Source of the DNA: Haematococcus lacustris
Lineage: Eukaryota; Chlorophyta; Chlorophyceae; Chlamydomonadales; Haematococcaceae
Length of the DNA stretch: 64,000 nt
Assembly (NCBI GenBank): GCA_030144725.1
Contig: JASKMD010000016.1
Coordinates: 3,954,847 to 4,018,846 of the forward strand
Reading direction: 5' to 3'
Within the stretch, counting starts at the first letter, position 1. Every line of letters starts with the position of its first letter. Below the pieces are notes generated by a model. The model was given only the letters and a program-made list of their open reading frames with translations, was not told the DNA's origin and did no database searches. Both the position numbers and the translations under genes were made by a program. Shown in pieces: positions 1-11,010 of the stretch.

Positions 1-82
1 CAGCAGCTGTACTCCACAGTGTACTAGACTTAAATACATCTTGCCGCCCCGCCCCGCCCCGCCCCGCCCCCGTTCTAGTCAC

Positions 83-3000
83 CTCGGATGATCTTCTCGT
101 GCTGTGTGTCATGTGCGTAGGCCAGCATCTCAGCGGCCCTGTCAGTGCCACTCCCAGCCATCAGCAGACCCATGCCGATGCCCGCTGCCTCCCCCGCTGC
201 CTGCTCATGCACGGTTGCAGAGCAGCAGGGGCAGCAGGGGCATCACCAGGGGGGGAGGGGCAGCAGCAGCAGGGGTAGCAGGGGCTTCACTAGAAGGGGA
301 GGGAGGCAGCAGCAGCAGGGGCAGCAGGGGCAGCTGCTCGTAAGCAACCCTGCCTTGCACAGGTGGCACATCCAGGGAAGGTGGGAGGCAGCAGGGGGCA
401 CAGCAGGGGTAGCTGGCTGAGGGGCAACCCAGAACTGACATGCTGCCAACCACCCTCCCTGACCTGTCCTCACAACCTCACAGCTGGCCTAAACCTCGCC
501 CCTCTGCCACCCTCCTCATTCCACCTGGCCTCCTCCCCCTCCTCCCCTTCCTCCTCCTCCTCCTCACAATCACCCTCTCCACCCCACTCCCCTCCTCCTT
601 TCCCCAGCCCAGCCCAGCCCAGCCCAGCCCAGCCCAGCCCAGCCCAGCCCAGCCCAGCCCAGCCCAGCCCAGCCCAGCCCAGCCCCCCCCCACCACCCAC
701 CCACCGCACTGTCTGTGTACAGCACGTTCTTCACATCCTCAAACACCTCCTCATTCTCAGTGCCCAGTGCGGCCAGTCCTGCAGCAGCCCAGGCTTGGCA
801 AGGTCAGGCAGCGCCATACAAAAGATACAAACTGACCCACCTGACCCTGGAATCAACTGACTCAACTGACACACAGATACACACTGACACACAGATACCT
901 GCAGCAGCCCAGGCAAGGTCAGGCAGCGCCAGGGCGGTGGGGACCAAGCCAAGGCAGGGCAGGCTGTCAAGGCAGGGCAGGGCCCAGGTCAGGCAAGGCT
1001 AAGGGAAGGTCCGCAGGCCAAGGGGGGGAGGGGCACAGGGCAGGGCAGGTGGGGTTGGCTCACCGAGAAGGTGGTGCCCTGCCGCCCCCCTGCTGCTGAC
1101 CCCTTGCCGCCCTCATCCCCCACCTGCCTCACGACCCGCGCCCCTGTACCACCGACCCTGGCAGCAGCCCTGGCCTGAGCCCTGACCCCCCTAGGGACCC
1201 AGCCTGACCCCCCCTGGGGGCTCGCTGGCCCTGGGACCACCTCTGCCCCCTCACACCTGACCCCCCACCAGCCAGGGCCTTAGCCTGAACCCCCAGCCTT
1301 AGCTCTCCCCCCTGGTAGCCACCAAGCCCACCCCTTGCCTTGCTCCCAGCCGAGCTGGACTCGCCCCCTCACCCCTGCTGCTGCTTCCCCTACCACTGCT
1401 GCCACTCAAACTGACTCAACTGACCCTAGACTCAACTGACATACAGACACAAACTGACCCACCTGACCCTGGACTCAACTGACATGGATACACTCACTGC
1501 CTCACCTAAGCCTAGACATGCTCCGTGTTGGATGACCTCACTGCCAGTGCCCCGCAGCGATTCCAGCAGGAAGCTGCGCACGTCCTCGCCATGGTTTGCG
1601 TAGATCAGGCCCAGCGCATACCTGCAGTGGGCGCAGGGGCAGGGCAGGGGAAGGGGAAGGGGCAGGGCAGGGTAGGGCACACAGTTGCAGGGGGGGAGGG
1701 GGAGGGGGAGGGGGAGGGGGAGGGGGAGGGGGAGGGGGAGGGGGAGGGGGAGGGGGAGGGGGAGGGGGAGGGGGAGGGGGGAGGGGGAGGGGGAGGGGGA
1801 GGGGGAGGGGGAGGGGGAGGGGGAGGGGGAGGGGGAGGGGGAGGGGGAGGGGGAGGGGGAGGGGGAGGGGGAGGGGGAGGGGGAGGGGGAGGGGGAGGGG
1901 GAGGGGGAGGGGGGAGGGGGGAGGGGGAGGGGGAGGGGGAGGAGGAGGGGAGAGGGTGTGATAGCAACCACTCACAAGGCGCCCCCTTCGCTGTAAGGTG
2001 ACCCGCTGCTGCCATTGTGGGGCAGGTAGGGGGCCATCACCGCCCGACCCTGGGCAAGATGACCCCTGCAGCCAGCAGCCAGGCTGTCAGTAAAACAGTA
2101 CTTGCAGGCACCACAGCGTCTTGTGTTTCCATCTTGATGTCTGTTGATAAAAACCCGCATGTGGCGCGTCACCGGCAGCCAGGCGGCTCTAGGTGGGCGG
2201 CAGGGGCCCACAGGCGGCAGAGGAAGGAAGGGAGCCTGGTGCTAGCAAACACTACTTGCAGGCACCACACCGTCTTGTGTTTCTATTTTTGTGTCCAGGA
2301 TGAGGGGCAGCGCAAAGATGACCAGCAGGCAAGGGGGATCCAGCATCCCGGAGGTGTTAGGAGGTGGAGTGTAGCGTGATGCTATTTTATGAGCCCCTAC
2401 CCCAGCCAGCCAGCCAGCGCCCCCCTGAACAAACCTGCCTGGTGAGACGGGCACACCACCACCGGCACCGTCATGTGCACTGCCCCCACCCTAGCCTGCC
2501 CAGCTGGACATCACCCACACCCCTTCACCACCCACACCCCTTCACCACCCATACCCCTTCACCACCCACACCCAGCTGACCACCACCCACACCCCTTCAC
2601 CACCCACACCCCTTCACCACCCATACCCCTTCACCACCCACACCCAGCTGACCACCACCCACACCCCTTCACCACCCATACCCCTTCACCACCCACACCC
2701 AGCTGACCACCACCCACACCCTTTCACCACCCACACCCCTAGCCGCCCGGCTTGCCTGTGTATGACCCCCAGCGCGGCGGTAGCGCTGAACTTGGCCCAG
2801 TTCGTGGCCTTCTTCAGCCACTCCAGGTTTTCCCGCAAGAAGGTGTCGACGGTGGTGCCGGCATGCATCAGCGCGTTGGCCATGATGGTGGCGGAGTGGG
2901 TCACACTACAGGGCACACAGGTCACACTTCACAAGTCACACCCACACGGAGAGGAGTGAGAGGGTGGTGCCAGGATGGGAGGGGGCTACACTTCTGCATT

Positions 3001-6000
3001 GATGATGTCACTTAATGATTTGTACAGCTGTTCTGTTCACTTCTGTACAGCTGGACAAGACAAGATATATAAACGAAATTCACAAGTCTAGTGTGTGATA
3101 TATCTTGACACGCTGATGTCGGGGTTTTGTGTGTCCTCATCCAGATGCTTCCCAATCTACACTTTTTGATCCCATTGCTACCTTGACTTGAAATGCTATG
3201 TATTGTGCAAGTATGAAGATACAGCATTTGAACTATGCTTCCATTGATTCCTGCGAGTGAGGTATAGGGTGACTGCTGCTGAGGCTGGACAGGCAACACA
3301 AGCACAGGGCCAGGCTGAAGTGGGGAGGGGGTAAGCGCCTGTTTAGGATACCTAGGGGATGTACAGGGAGGAGGTGTGCGCCTGTTCAGGATACCCAGGG
3401 GAGGCACACAGGGAGGAGGTGTGCGCCTATTCAGGATGCACCTATTTAGGGCTGGTAAGCCGCCTGTGTGGGGGTAACTGCCAGTTTAGGGAGTTGACAC
3501 AGACAGGTGTGGTGTGAAGGGGCTGGCATTGAAGTGGGGCCTGCCAGTGGTAGGGAATGACAGGCCACCTGTACGGGCAGCCAGGCCCGGGCACGCACCT
3601 GTTGCGGGGGTCAACACTGCTGTTGATGTTTTTCAGGATCTGTAGATCAGCATGGTTGTGTCTGCAGCAACATCACCAACACCACCACCCTTAGGTCACC
3701 GAGGGCAAAGGACAAGTTGGGTGAGTGTAGCATCACCACCACCACCACCGCCACCACCAACAACACCAGGAGCAGCAGCAGCAAGTGAGCAGCAGGGGCA
3801 GGGGAAGGTGGCCCAGCCCCCCTGACCCCACAGAGACTGCAACCCCAGCAGCCCAGATCAGACCCACCCCTGGCCCTGGCTCCTGCCCCCTGCCCCTTGC
3901 CCCTTGCCCTTGCCCTTGCCCCTTGCCCCTGCCCCTTGCCCCTTGCCCTGGCCCTTGCCCCTTGCCCCTGGCCCTTGCCCTTGCCCTGGTCCCTGCCGCC
4001 CAGTGGTGCTCCCAGGTGTTGAGCTGGAGGTGTCTGACCTGTGCAGGAAGTCCAGGTGCAGGCTGACTGGGGTGCGGCCTGACAGGATGCCCCGCAGCTT
4101 GACGAGCTTGCTGGCGTGACCAGCTTCCACCTCTGCACACCCACAACCACATGTGAAGCACAGCCGTCAGCAGCAGGGGCAGCAGGGGCAGCAGGGGCAG
4201 CAGGGGCAGCAGTGGCAGCAGGGGCAGCAGGGGCAGCAGTGGCAGCAGCAGCGACGACCCTGGAGCTGCCTTTTCCCATCTTAACCCCAGGCCCATGCCA
4301 CCGCCACACCCTGGTAAGCATCAACCCTGGTAAGCCCCGCCCTGTGGTGCTTTCCTGAGCTGGCCAGGGCCACCCCTGTCTGCCCTCCAGAACTGAGCCC
4401 ACTCGGGCTGATGGTCTGCACTGTGACCACAGCTGCCCCCGACTGCAACAGCTGCTGCTGGACCACTGGCGGGGACGGCCCATGTGGCAGGGGCAGGGGC
4501 CTAGCCAGCTGCATGCCAGCACCGCAGCCAGGCTCCAACGCTGGCAGGGTACAGCCAGACACTACACATCTGGGTGTCCCCTGGATGGTGCCATTGGGGA
4601 CCACAAATTGGCAGATGTGATAATGAAAATGGTCCCTTTTAGCCCATATTCATTTAGTGATAATGGTCAAAGATGGTCATCGGACATGGGACATGGGTAA
4701 GATGGTCATCGGACATGGGGTGCTGCTGCTGCTGCTGAGGATGAGGATGATGGGACTCTTACCTGTGGGGGGACTGATAGCCGGGGCTGCTGCAGCAGCA
4801 TCAGCTGGCGCAGGTGCTGGGGTGTCAGTGTCCATGGCTGTTGCTGCAGCTGCCCCTGTTTCCGCTGCTGCAGGAGGGGAAGGGGTGGGAGCAGCAGCAG
4901 CAGCAGCAGCAGCAGCGGCCTCCCCCCCAGCCACAGGGGCTCGTGGGGCTAGGTGCTCCAAATGTTCTAGCACCTACAACCGCCAGGCCAAACCACAAGC
5001 CACAAGCCAGATTAGGCTAGGTTGCACTGGACCACACCAACACGAGGTGTGACTGATTGCAGCTGATGGTGGAACAGCGGCTGGCCAAGCCAAGTCAGGC
5101 AACATTGTGACAGATGATGTGGGATCATATCAGCCATGCCCTTTTTTGCCTGGGCAGCTGAGTCATCTCTAGATTAGGCAGTCAGGCAATGCAAAAGCAA
5201 CAGAGTGACACACTTTAGGCAACAGAGGGGCATACTTCAGGCAACAGAGTGACACACTTTAGGCAACAGAGGGGCATACTTCAGGCACCAAGGCTACAGG
5301 TACAGGGTCCCTCAACAGCCACATGTTGTTCAAAAACTGGCCTACTCTGCAGCCCTGCCCCTTCTTCTTCACTTAAGCAGCCCTGCACATCAGCAGCCCT
5401 GCCCATTCTCTCATCTTTGCAGCCCTGCACCTTTGCAGCCCTGCCCCTCCTCTCACCTTGGTGAGGAAAGGCTGCATCTCATTCTCCACTAGGTCAAAGC
5501 ACACCTGCACTGCCAGCAGCTGGTCATCCTACAGGGTGGCAGCCAGCACACAGGGCAAGGGGTCAGAGGCTGGGGCTGTGGGCTGGGGGCTGTGGGCTGT
5601 GGGCTGGGGGCTGTGGGCTGTGGGCTGGGGGCTGTGGGCTGGGGGCTGTGGGCTCATGACAGCCAATGTGTTGGCAGCAGGGCTAGTAATGCCACATGGG
5701 TAGAGTTGGTCGGAGTTGGTTGACCGGAGTGGGTAAGTTGGTTATCAGTCCCACCAACCGCTGACTTGCCCTGCGACCCCTGCCCCTGCCCCAACTATCT
5801 TTACCCTGCCCTCCTTCCCTTGCCGCCCCAGCCGCTTCTGTTGCCCCTGCTGCCTCTGCCCCGCTGCTGCCCCTGCCGCCACAGCCGCTGCTGCCCTTGG
5901 CACCGCTGCTGCTGCTGCCGCCCCTGCCGCCCCTGCTGCCCCTGCTGCCGATGCCGCTGCTGCCCCTGCCCGGCTGCTGCCCTTGACGCTGCTGCTGATG

Positions 6001-8766
6001 CTGATGCTGATGCTGCCGCCCCTGTCGCCCCTGCTGCCCCTGCCTGGTTCCCAGCCACGAAGCCCACCTGGCTGCCCTGCAGGAGGCCATGCAGGATGGC
6101 AGCCACCTCCTGGGCATCGTCCAGGAACATGAGGCACTGGCAGATCTCCACCAGATCAGGTGAAGCGGAGGCCAGGTACAGGCGCACCAGCAGCCGCAGC
6201 ACCTGCCCAGGAGGGGAGGGCGGGGGGAGGAGGGGGAGGGGGACACACACACCGCACATACATGAACAGGAGATTGGGGCAGGAGGGGCAGGAGGGCTAG
6301 AAGGGACAAGCCGGGCAAGAGAGGTGAGATAGAAACAGAGCAAGATGGGCAAGATGGGCAAGGGCAAGGGCAAGGGCAAGGGTAAGGGCAAGGGCGGGGG
6401 CACCCTTAGGGTGTAATGCTGCAGCTCTGCTGACGCACTCATACCCTGGCTGCCTTTTGGACCCCCCCACTTGCCCCTGACCCCCCTGCTGCTGCTACTT
6501 CCCACCTGCCGCCTTCATGACCCTCCCCCTGCACCTCTGCTGCTGCTGCTACTTCCCACCTGCCGCCTTCATGATCCTCCCTCTGCACCCCTGCTGCTGC
6601 TGCTGCTGCTCCCTCCCACCTGCCGCCTTGATGACCCTCCCCCTGCACCCCTGCCCCCCTGCTGCTGCTGCTGCCTCCTCCCACCTGCTGCCTGAAGTCC
6701 CTGTTGATGACCAGGTCTTGGCAAGCTCTGAGAGCATAGCGAATGGCAACCACGCCATCTGCTGCGCGCCCAACCACCTCCTCCAGCTTGTCCAGCCGCC
6801 GCGCCTCTAAGGCCAATCCCACCGCCTGCTCCACCTGGCCTTGATCACAGCACCTGGGGAGCCGCGGGCAGGGGCAGGGGGAGGGGGAGGGGCAGGGGCA
6901 GGGGGGGAGTCAGGGGGAGGGGAGCTGGCTGGCGCCAGGGCGGTGGGCTAGGGAGTGGGGAGGGTCAGTGGGTGGTGTTGGGAGGGTGGGGTGGGTGTGC
7001 GGAGGGATGAGCATGGAGGTGCATGCGTCCTGATATGGAGGCTAGGCTGTTGCGTGCCAAAGGCCTTCCACACAAGGTCGTGACCCACTCGCTGACATCG
7101 TCCTACACCCCTGCTGCACATCCCCCACAGCGCGCTCAGTGTGTACTTGTGCTGTGTGACACCTGGGAGATGTGGAACCTGGCTGTCTGTGTCAGCAGCA
7201 GCTGCTCTAGGGCCAATAGCAGGGCTGTGTGTGAATCCTTGCAGCTACCTCCCCTGGGTAGAATGTGTGTGTAGCGCCAAATGCGACAAAGGTGCCCTCC
7301 CAGGCTGCCATACGCCCCAGTCAGCTTCAAGAATGGGTTGAACTGAGCGCAGCTCTGTGTAGCCCCACTTTGCTCATGGCATCAGGGTCTGGCCAAGGCT
7401 GACACAGGCTGGTCTGATCAAGGCTGGCACAAGGTCTGGTCAAGGCGGACACCAGGCTGGTCAAGGCAACCAGCTGCACCTGGTGCTTAGGCTTGGGCAT
7501 GGCTAGATGATAATCAAGGGCTGGCTGGCCATATGGTGCTGCACCAAGCTCTACTGCATACCCTGTTAACCGCTGACACAGCCAAGGCCAAGCCCCTGCT
7601 TCCTGCTGCCTGACCCCATGCAGGCATGCATGCATGCAACGTTGTGGCAAGGGGCAGCCGGCAGCAGCTGGTCCATATGCTGCTGTGTCACTGGGCGGGG
7701 CTGGTTGCTGGGCCTGGCCCCTGCGACTGCCAGGCAGACTGTTACACTAGCACTGGCATCGCCAATGCATTTATCCCCTTCAATCCTGCTGCTGCTGCTG
7801 CTGCCGTTGCCTGCCAACACTGCTGCTGCTGCTACAGCTGCTGCCGCTGCCTCTGTCGCCGTGCTCTCAGCTGCATTCCACCCTGTGGCTGCCCCCGCTG
7901 CCACTGCCTGTTGCTCCCTGCCACTGTAGGCTTTGCAACCTGGATGTTGCTGCTGCCATGTGACAAGGCCAAACCCCTGGGCTCTGCCAGCTGTGCTGCA
8001 CAGCCAACTCCCACCTGGTCATCCTGCGGACAGCTGCATGACATGTGCCTGCACCGCATGCCTGACATGAGTGCAGCGGGTCAGAGTGGGCCAGGCTGGG
8101 TAACCTGTATCAAGCACCAGCTGGGCTAGAGCTTAGAGCTGGGCCTGCTACCGGTGAGGAAGGGGAGGGAGGTACCTGTCCAGCATTCGCTCAACTATCG
8201 CCACAAGCCGGCTGTCGATGTCCACCTCGTCGTGTTGCTCCACCTGCTGCACGCGCAGCTCGAAGTACTTGTCGAGGCACCGGGCTGCGAGCAGGAGGAC
8301 GCCGTGGCCCGGTTAGTGACCCAGGCGGTCGCCAGGCACCCAATTGTGCGTATGACACGGCCTGCGATGAGTGTGCGCTCACCGACGAGGGTCTGCACGT
8401 ATTCAGACTGTTCGTTTACATCGAAAGACGAACCCGCTCCCAGCGCGTAGGTCAGCGCGTCGTCAAGCTCGCCCAGGTGGTAAAACACCTGTGCCACGCA
8501 GCAGATCCAGCCGGGTTGCCGCAACAGATCGACTCGGGCAATTTGTGAAGCCTTGAGCCCACCTTAGACGCGACCAAGGCTGCCAGCTCGCGGTCTTTGA
8601 ACTCGTCATCCTCGTACAAGGCTTCCACGGACGCAATGGACCCAGAAATCTGAAACCAGTACTCGTGCACGACCTTGTCCAAATTGTTTAGCGTGTATCG
8701 CTTCAACTCGTCATTGCGCTCGTCCAAAAGGGCTAACAGGCCAGCGGCACTAGTCACTGCTGGCAT
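83..8766 (-). CDS. RPN2: 26S proteasome regulatory subunit RPN2/PSMD1 (partial, 14 exons)
   Basis: Largest non-ATPase scaffold of the 19S base; its PC repeats dock ubiquitin receptors and deubiquitinase in nucleus and cytosol. Exons, 5' to 3' on the minus strand: 8766-8563, 8488-8383, 8284-8176, 6853-6685, 6202-6068, 5528-5457, 4973-4763, 4132-4039, 3661-3599, 2905-2756, 2065-1976, 1621-1506, 778-705, 200-83. All junction phases agree and give about 570 residues, against about 950 in the family, so the C-terminus is off the left edge. The start ATG at 8766 gives [16 protein letters not shown], matching the family N-terminus. Further matches: [74 protein letters not shown]. Exon 7 is an Ala-rich linker containing MDTDT, in the place of the acidic linker of animal PSMD1. 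Intron 10 starts GC rather than GT. Introns are full of tandem repeats. Confidence 0.95.
599..690. repeat. (AGCCC)n pentanucleotide tract in RPN2 intron 13
   Basis: About seventeen tandem copies of the pentamer AGCCC lie just downstream, in transcript sense, of the donor of the exon ending at 705. It accounts for the Pro/Ala/Gln-repeat open frames here. Confidence 0.9.
1691..1955. repeat. (GGGGGA)n hexanucleotide array in RPN2 intron 11
   Basis: About 265 bp of nearly pure GGGGGA on the plus strand, with a few GGGGGGA units. RPN2 is transcribed from the minus strand, so its pre-mRNA carries a long (UCCCCC)n pyrimidine tract upstream of the acceptor of the exon starting at 1621. All Gly/Glu or Pro/Ser/Leu open frames here are artefacts. 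Confidence 0.95.
2514..2745. repeat. Minisatellite in RPN2 intron 10
   Basis: Tandem units built from CACCCACACCCCTTCAC, arranged in a higher-order unit of roughly 65 bp that ends in CAGCTGACCAC. The array lies between the exons ending at 2756 and starting at 2065. Confidence 0.85.
3315..3440. repeat. Short tandem repeat (unit about 46 bp) in RPN2 intron 9
   Basis: Two to three copies of a unit containing GTGCGCCTGTTCAGGATACC followed by CACAGGGAGGAGG. Non-coding. Confidence 0.75.
3880..3990. repeat. CCTTGCCC-type simple repeat in RPN2 intron 8
   Basis: Low-complexity alternation of CCTTGCCC and CCCTGCCC between the exons ending at 4039 and starting at 3661. Responsible for the Gly/Gln/Lys/Ala open frames on the minus strand. 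Confidence 0.8.
4160..4250. repeat. GCAGCAGGG tandem repeat in RPN2 intron 7
   Basis: Nine-base units of GCAGCAGGG and GCAGCAGTG just upstream, in transcript sense, of the exon starting at 4132. Non-coding. Confidence 0.8.
5572..5656. repeat. GGGCTGTGGGCTG tandem repeat in RPN2 intron 5
   Basis: Alternating TGTGGGCTG and GGGGGCTG units between the exons ending at 6068 and starting at 5528. Non-coding. Confidence 0.8.
6475..6700. repeat. RPN2 intron 4 repeat that copies the exon 4 splice donor
   Basis: Three further units of roughly 60 bp follow the true donor of the exon ending at 6685. On the minus strand each reads like AAGGCGGCAG followed by GTGGGAAG or GTGGGAGG, then a CAGCAG run and GGGTGCAG. 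The genuine donor reads GGCAGCAG then GTGGGAGG. The array therefore appears to come from duplication of the exon end plus donor. Confidence 0.8.
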
Positions 8767-9030
8767 CGCAGCAGGCAGAATGTAGCCCGATCTGAGCCAC
8801 TGCGATCTAGTGAGAGCGTTCGCAGGGACGTCAAGGTTAGTGCCACCGGCCGCTGTCGCAAGACCCAAGTTCCAGGAATTAGGTGAAGCTAATTCTTGTC
8901 GACATGGTCAAGTTTGACCAACCTCCCTTGCAACCTGTCATACCATCTTGCGCCGTATGCTCGTGTCCTGTGTATGCTCTTAGCTGCGCCTATGCCATCT
9001 CTCAGCCATGACTTGCCCTTCCAACACTGG
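8767..9030. other. RPN2 upstream region
   Basis: Sequence between the RPN2 start codon and the first mobile-element remnant. It should contain the minus-strand promoter. I see no clear TATA box or other recognisable element. Confidence 0.4.
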
Positions 9031-9032
9031 GG

Positions 9033-9490
9033 CCTCGATTTGAGCCGGACCACCAGGGACCACTAGTGGCCGCTGGGAATACTAGGGACCACTAGGGAAC
9101 CGACTCAATTGGTGTTAATGGGCTGCGTGGAATATACCCAGTGCACATGGACATGGTGCATGAGTGCCTACCACCTACACTATTGCTTGACCCCTGAGGG
9201 ATATTGTGTTGAGTTGGCATGAAAACATGCGCTGATTGTACGCTGCTAACAGCTCAACAGAGGGGGGCACACACTACTGTGCCACAGCAGGCTGCTGCTG
9301 CTGCTCCTGGGCCTTGGTTGGCTTGTCTCGCACCCGCTTGTAGCCCAGGCCAGGGTACTCCTTGCCCTTGGCTGGAAGACCTCCCTGCTTTGGCCACCAG
9401 CACAGCTACAGTGGCCACCACCTGCTCTCCCCAATGCGCTGCATATTTTTAGCGCTGCATTGCAGTCCCTGTCCAGCCACCTGCCTGGCT
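9033..9490 (-). pseudogene. Fanzor/TnpB-like 3' remnant A
   Basis: Minus-strand reading gives GRWLDRDCNAAL, the same motif as the remnant at 34.9-35.4 kb. It resembles the RuvC-III RDxNAAxN end of TnpB/Fanzor nucleases. Just after it the frame breaks: GCTAAAAATATGCAG stands where the other copy has GCTGAACATGCAG, a two-base gain. Upstream the element is truncated. Downstream (9033-9315) a non-coding tail closely matches 34,612-34,905, including CATGCGCTGATTGTA and a palindrome-rich end with GACCACTAG. The family call is by motif only. Confidence 0.55.
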
Positions 9491-9957
9491 GTGACTCAGG
9501 CGACCTAACTAACAAACAATGACAGGAATTGATAGGAAACCGACCCCTGGTAATCAAAACGACGCCGCGTCTCAGCCACGTGGTTTCTATTTATGTTTCG
9601 CACACCCCTGGATAGAGGACTCTGTCAGCTACGCGGTGCAGCTTGTAACATTAAATATTGTGCACTGTGCTGAGTGCTATGGCGGCTCAAATCTTGACAT
9701 TGAAATTCATGCCAGTTTTGCTCATGCGGGCCTCGCCGCGACCAACCGCCGCAACCGACGTGGCCCAGTAGCCTCTGCAAACAGTCAGGAACAGTCGCCG
9801 CAGTCAACACGATTCACATGGCACGCCAAACCGATGTAACGACGCCCCTCCACCCATGCTCGGAAGTATACAAGGCTGCTGCATTGCTTGACCGCTTCGT
9901 GAGTAGTACCTACTGCCTGGCCACTCGGTAAGGCCACTCAAGGTGTGTAGGTCATTG
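9491..9957. other. Intergenic, no recognisable gene
   Basis: Unique-looking sequence with a plus-strand open frame (9519-9839) that has no motif I recognise and no codon or splice support. Treated as non-coding. Confidence 0.4.
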
Positions 9958-10074
9958 CTACGTTACCTTGCTCGACATGTTGGGTCCGATCCCTCCCGCC
10001 CGCCCTCCGCTTGCGTGTCGAGCTTGTGTCCAGCTCCGCCCTGACCCCCTGCTGCTCAGCTGGAGGGGTGGGCA

Positions 10075-10430
10075 GCCCAGGGGCAGCACCAGCACCAGCT
10101 GCCGGCTGCGGCCAGGGGGGTGCAGCAGGAGGGGGGGGCAGGTCAGGGGCGGCACCAGCACCAGCTGCCTGCTGCTGCCAGGGGGGTGCAGCAGGAGGGG
10201 TGGGCAGGTCAGGGGCGGCACCAGCACCAGCTGCCTGCTGCTGCCAGGGGGGTGCAGCAGGAGGGGGTAGCAGGTCAGGGGCGGCACCAGCACCAGCTGC
10301 CTGCTGCTGCCAGGGGGTTGCAGCAGGAGGGGGGGGCAGGTCAGGGGCAGCACCAGCACCAGCTGCCTGCTGCTGCCAGGGGGGGGCAGCAGGAGGGGTG
10401 GGCAGCCCAGGAGCGGCACCAGCACCAGCA
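10075..10430. repeat. 66-bp minisatellite, about five copies
   Basis: Tandem 66-bp units containing CACCAGCACCAGCTGCC and GGGGGGTGCAGCAGGAGG. The unit length is a multiple of three, so open frames run through on both strands (22-residue period, Pro/Ala/Gln-rich on minus). No start or gene context supports a protein. Confidence 0.85.
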
Positions 10431-10439
10431 GCCTGCAAG

Positions 10440-11010
10440 TCATTCCTGCAAGGCAAAGTCGGGTCACGCCAATGTCATTTGGAGCAGGCCTTATCATCTA
10501 ATTGCCATGCTTTCTTCTCCAGCAGCTGTGACGTTGAGTAAGGAACAGAGTTACTAGTCGAAAGTCTGGAAACTCACAATGGTCAGCTCACAACATGCCT
10601 TTTTGTGGATGGGGGTCTCCATTCCTGAGAGGAGAGACGCACTTTTCCCGCTTATGCAACAATGTCGAGTAGTAACTTGCCCAACGATGGCCCTCCAACA
10701 CCGCCTGCACCAATAAGAGGCTCGCGGAGCGAGCCTGGCGGGCTGAATTGTGATTGTACTTCCGGCTCGATGCCAAGCGCAGTTCGCTCATTGGTGCCTC
10801 TACTCACCACTAGACCAATCGATAGTGAGCAGCTGAGGTGTGTCCGCGCTCGCTTGCGCCGGCATGGACTCTGATGCAAGGATTAACGCGCCGCTTGCCA
10901 GTAAATGCGGAGTAATTCGCAGGTGTCAATGCAACAAACGCTATCGCAATCGGTTCACTTTGTAGCTAGTACTTGCATGAAGATTACCAACCCCATGTTG
11001 GGACATCCTG
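10440..11010 (-). repeat. Dispersed repeat, copy 1 (partner at 51,590-52,215)
   Basis: Inverted relative to 51,590-52,215 and clearly homologous over most of its length. Both copies share GGCAAGCGGCGCGTTA, ACATGGGGTTGG, GGCGTGACCCGACT, CCGGCGCAAGCGA and an open stretch reading IRPAxNDxGVTRLCLA. Similarity at protein level (TALGIE.EVQS.FSPP, GGPSLGK) suggests decayed coding sequence of an unknown mobile element. Confidence 0.7.

Noticed and set aside
1432..2015. Pro/Ser/Leu- and Gly/Glu-rich frames
   Set aside because: Simple (GGGGGA)n translation. The real coding part is limited to RPN2 exons 1976-2065 and 1506-1621.
9938..10541. Pro/Ala/Gln-rich protein with 22-residue repeats
   Set aside because: Explained by the 66-bp minisatellite; no gene signals.
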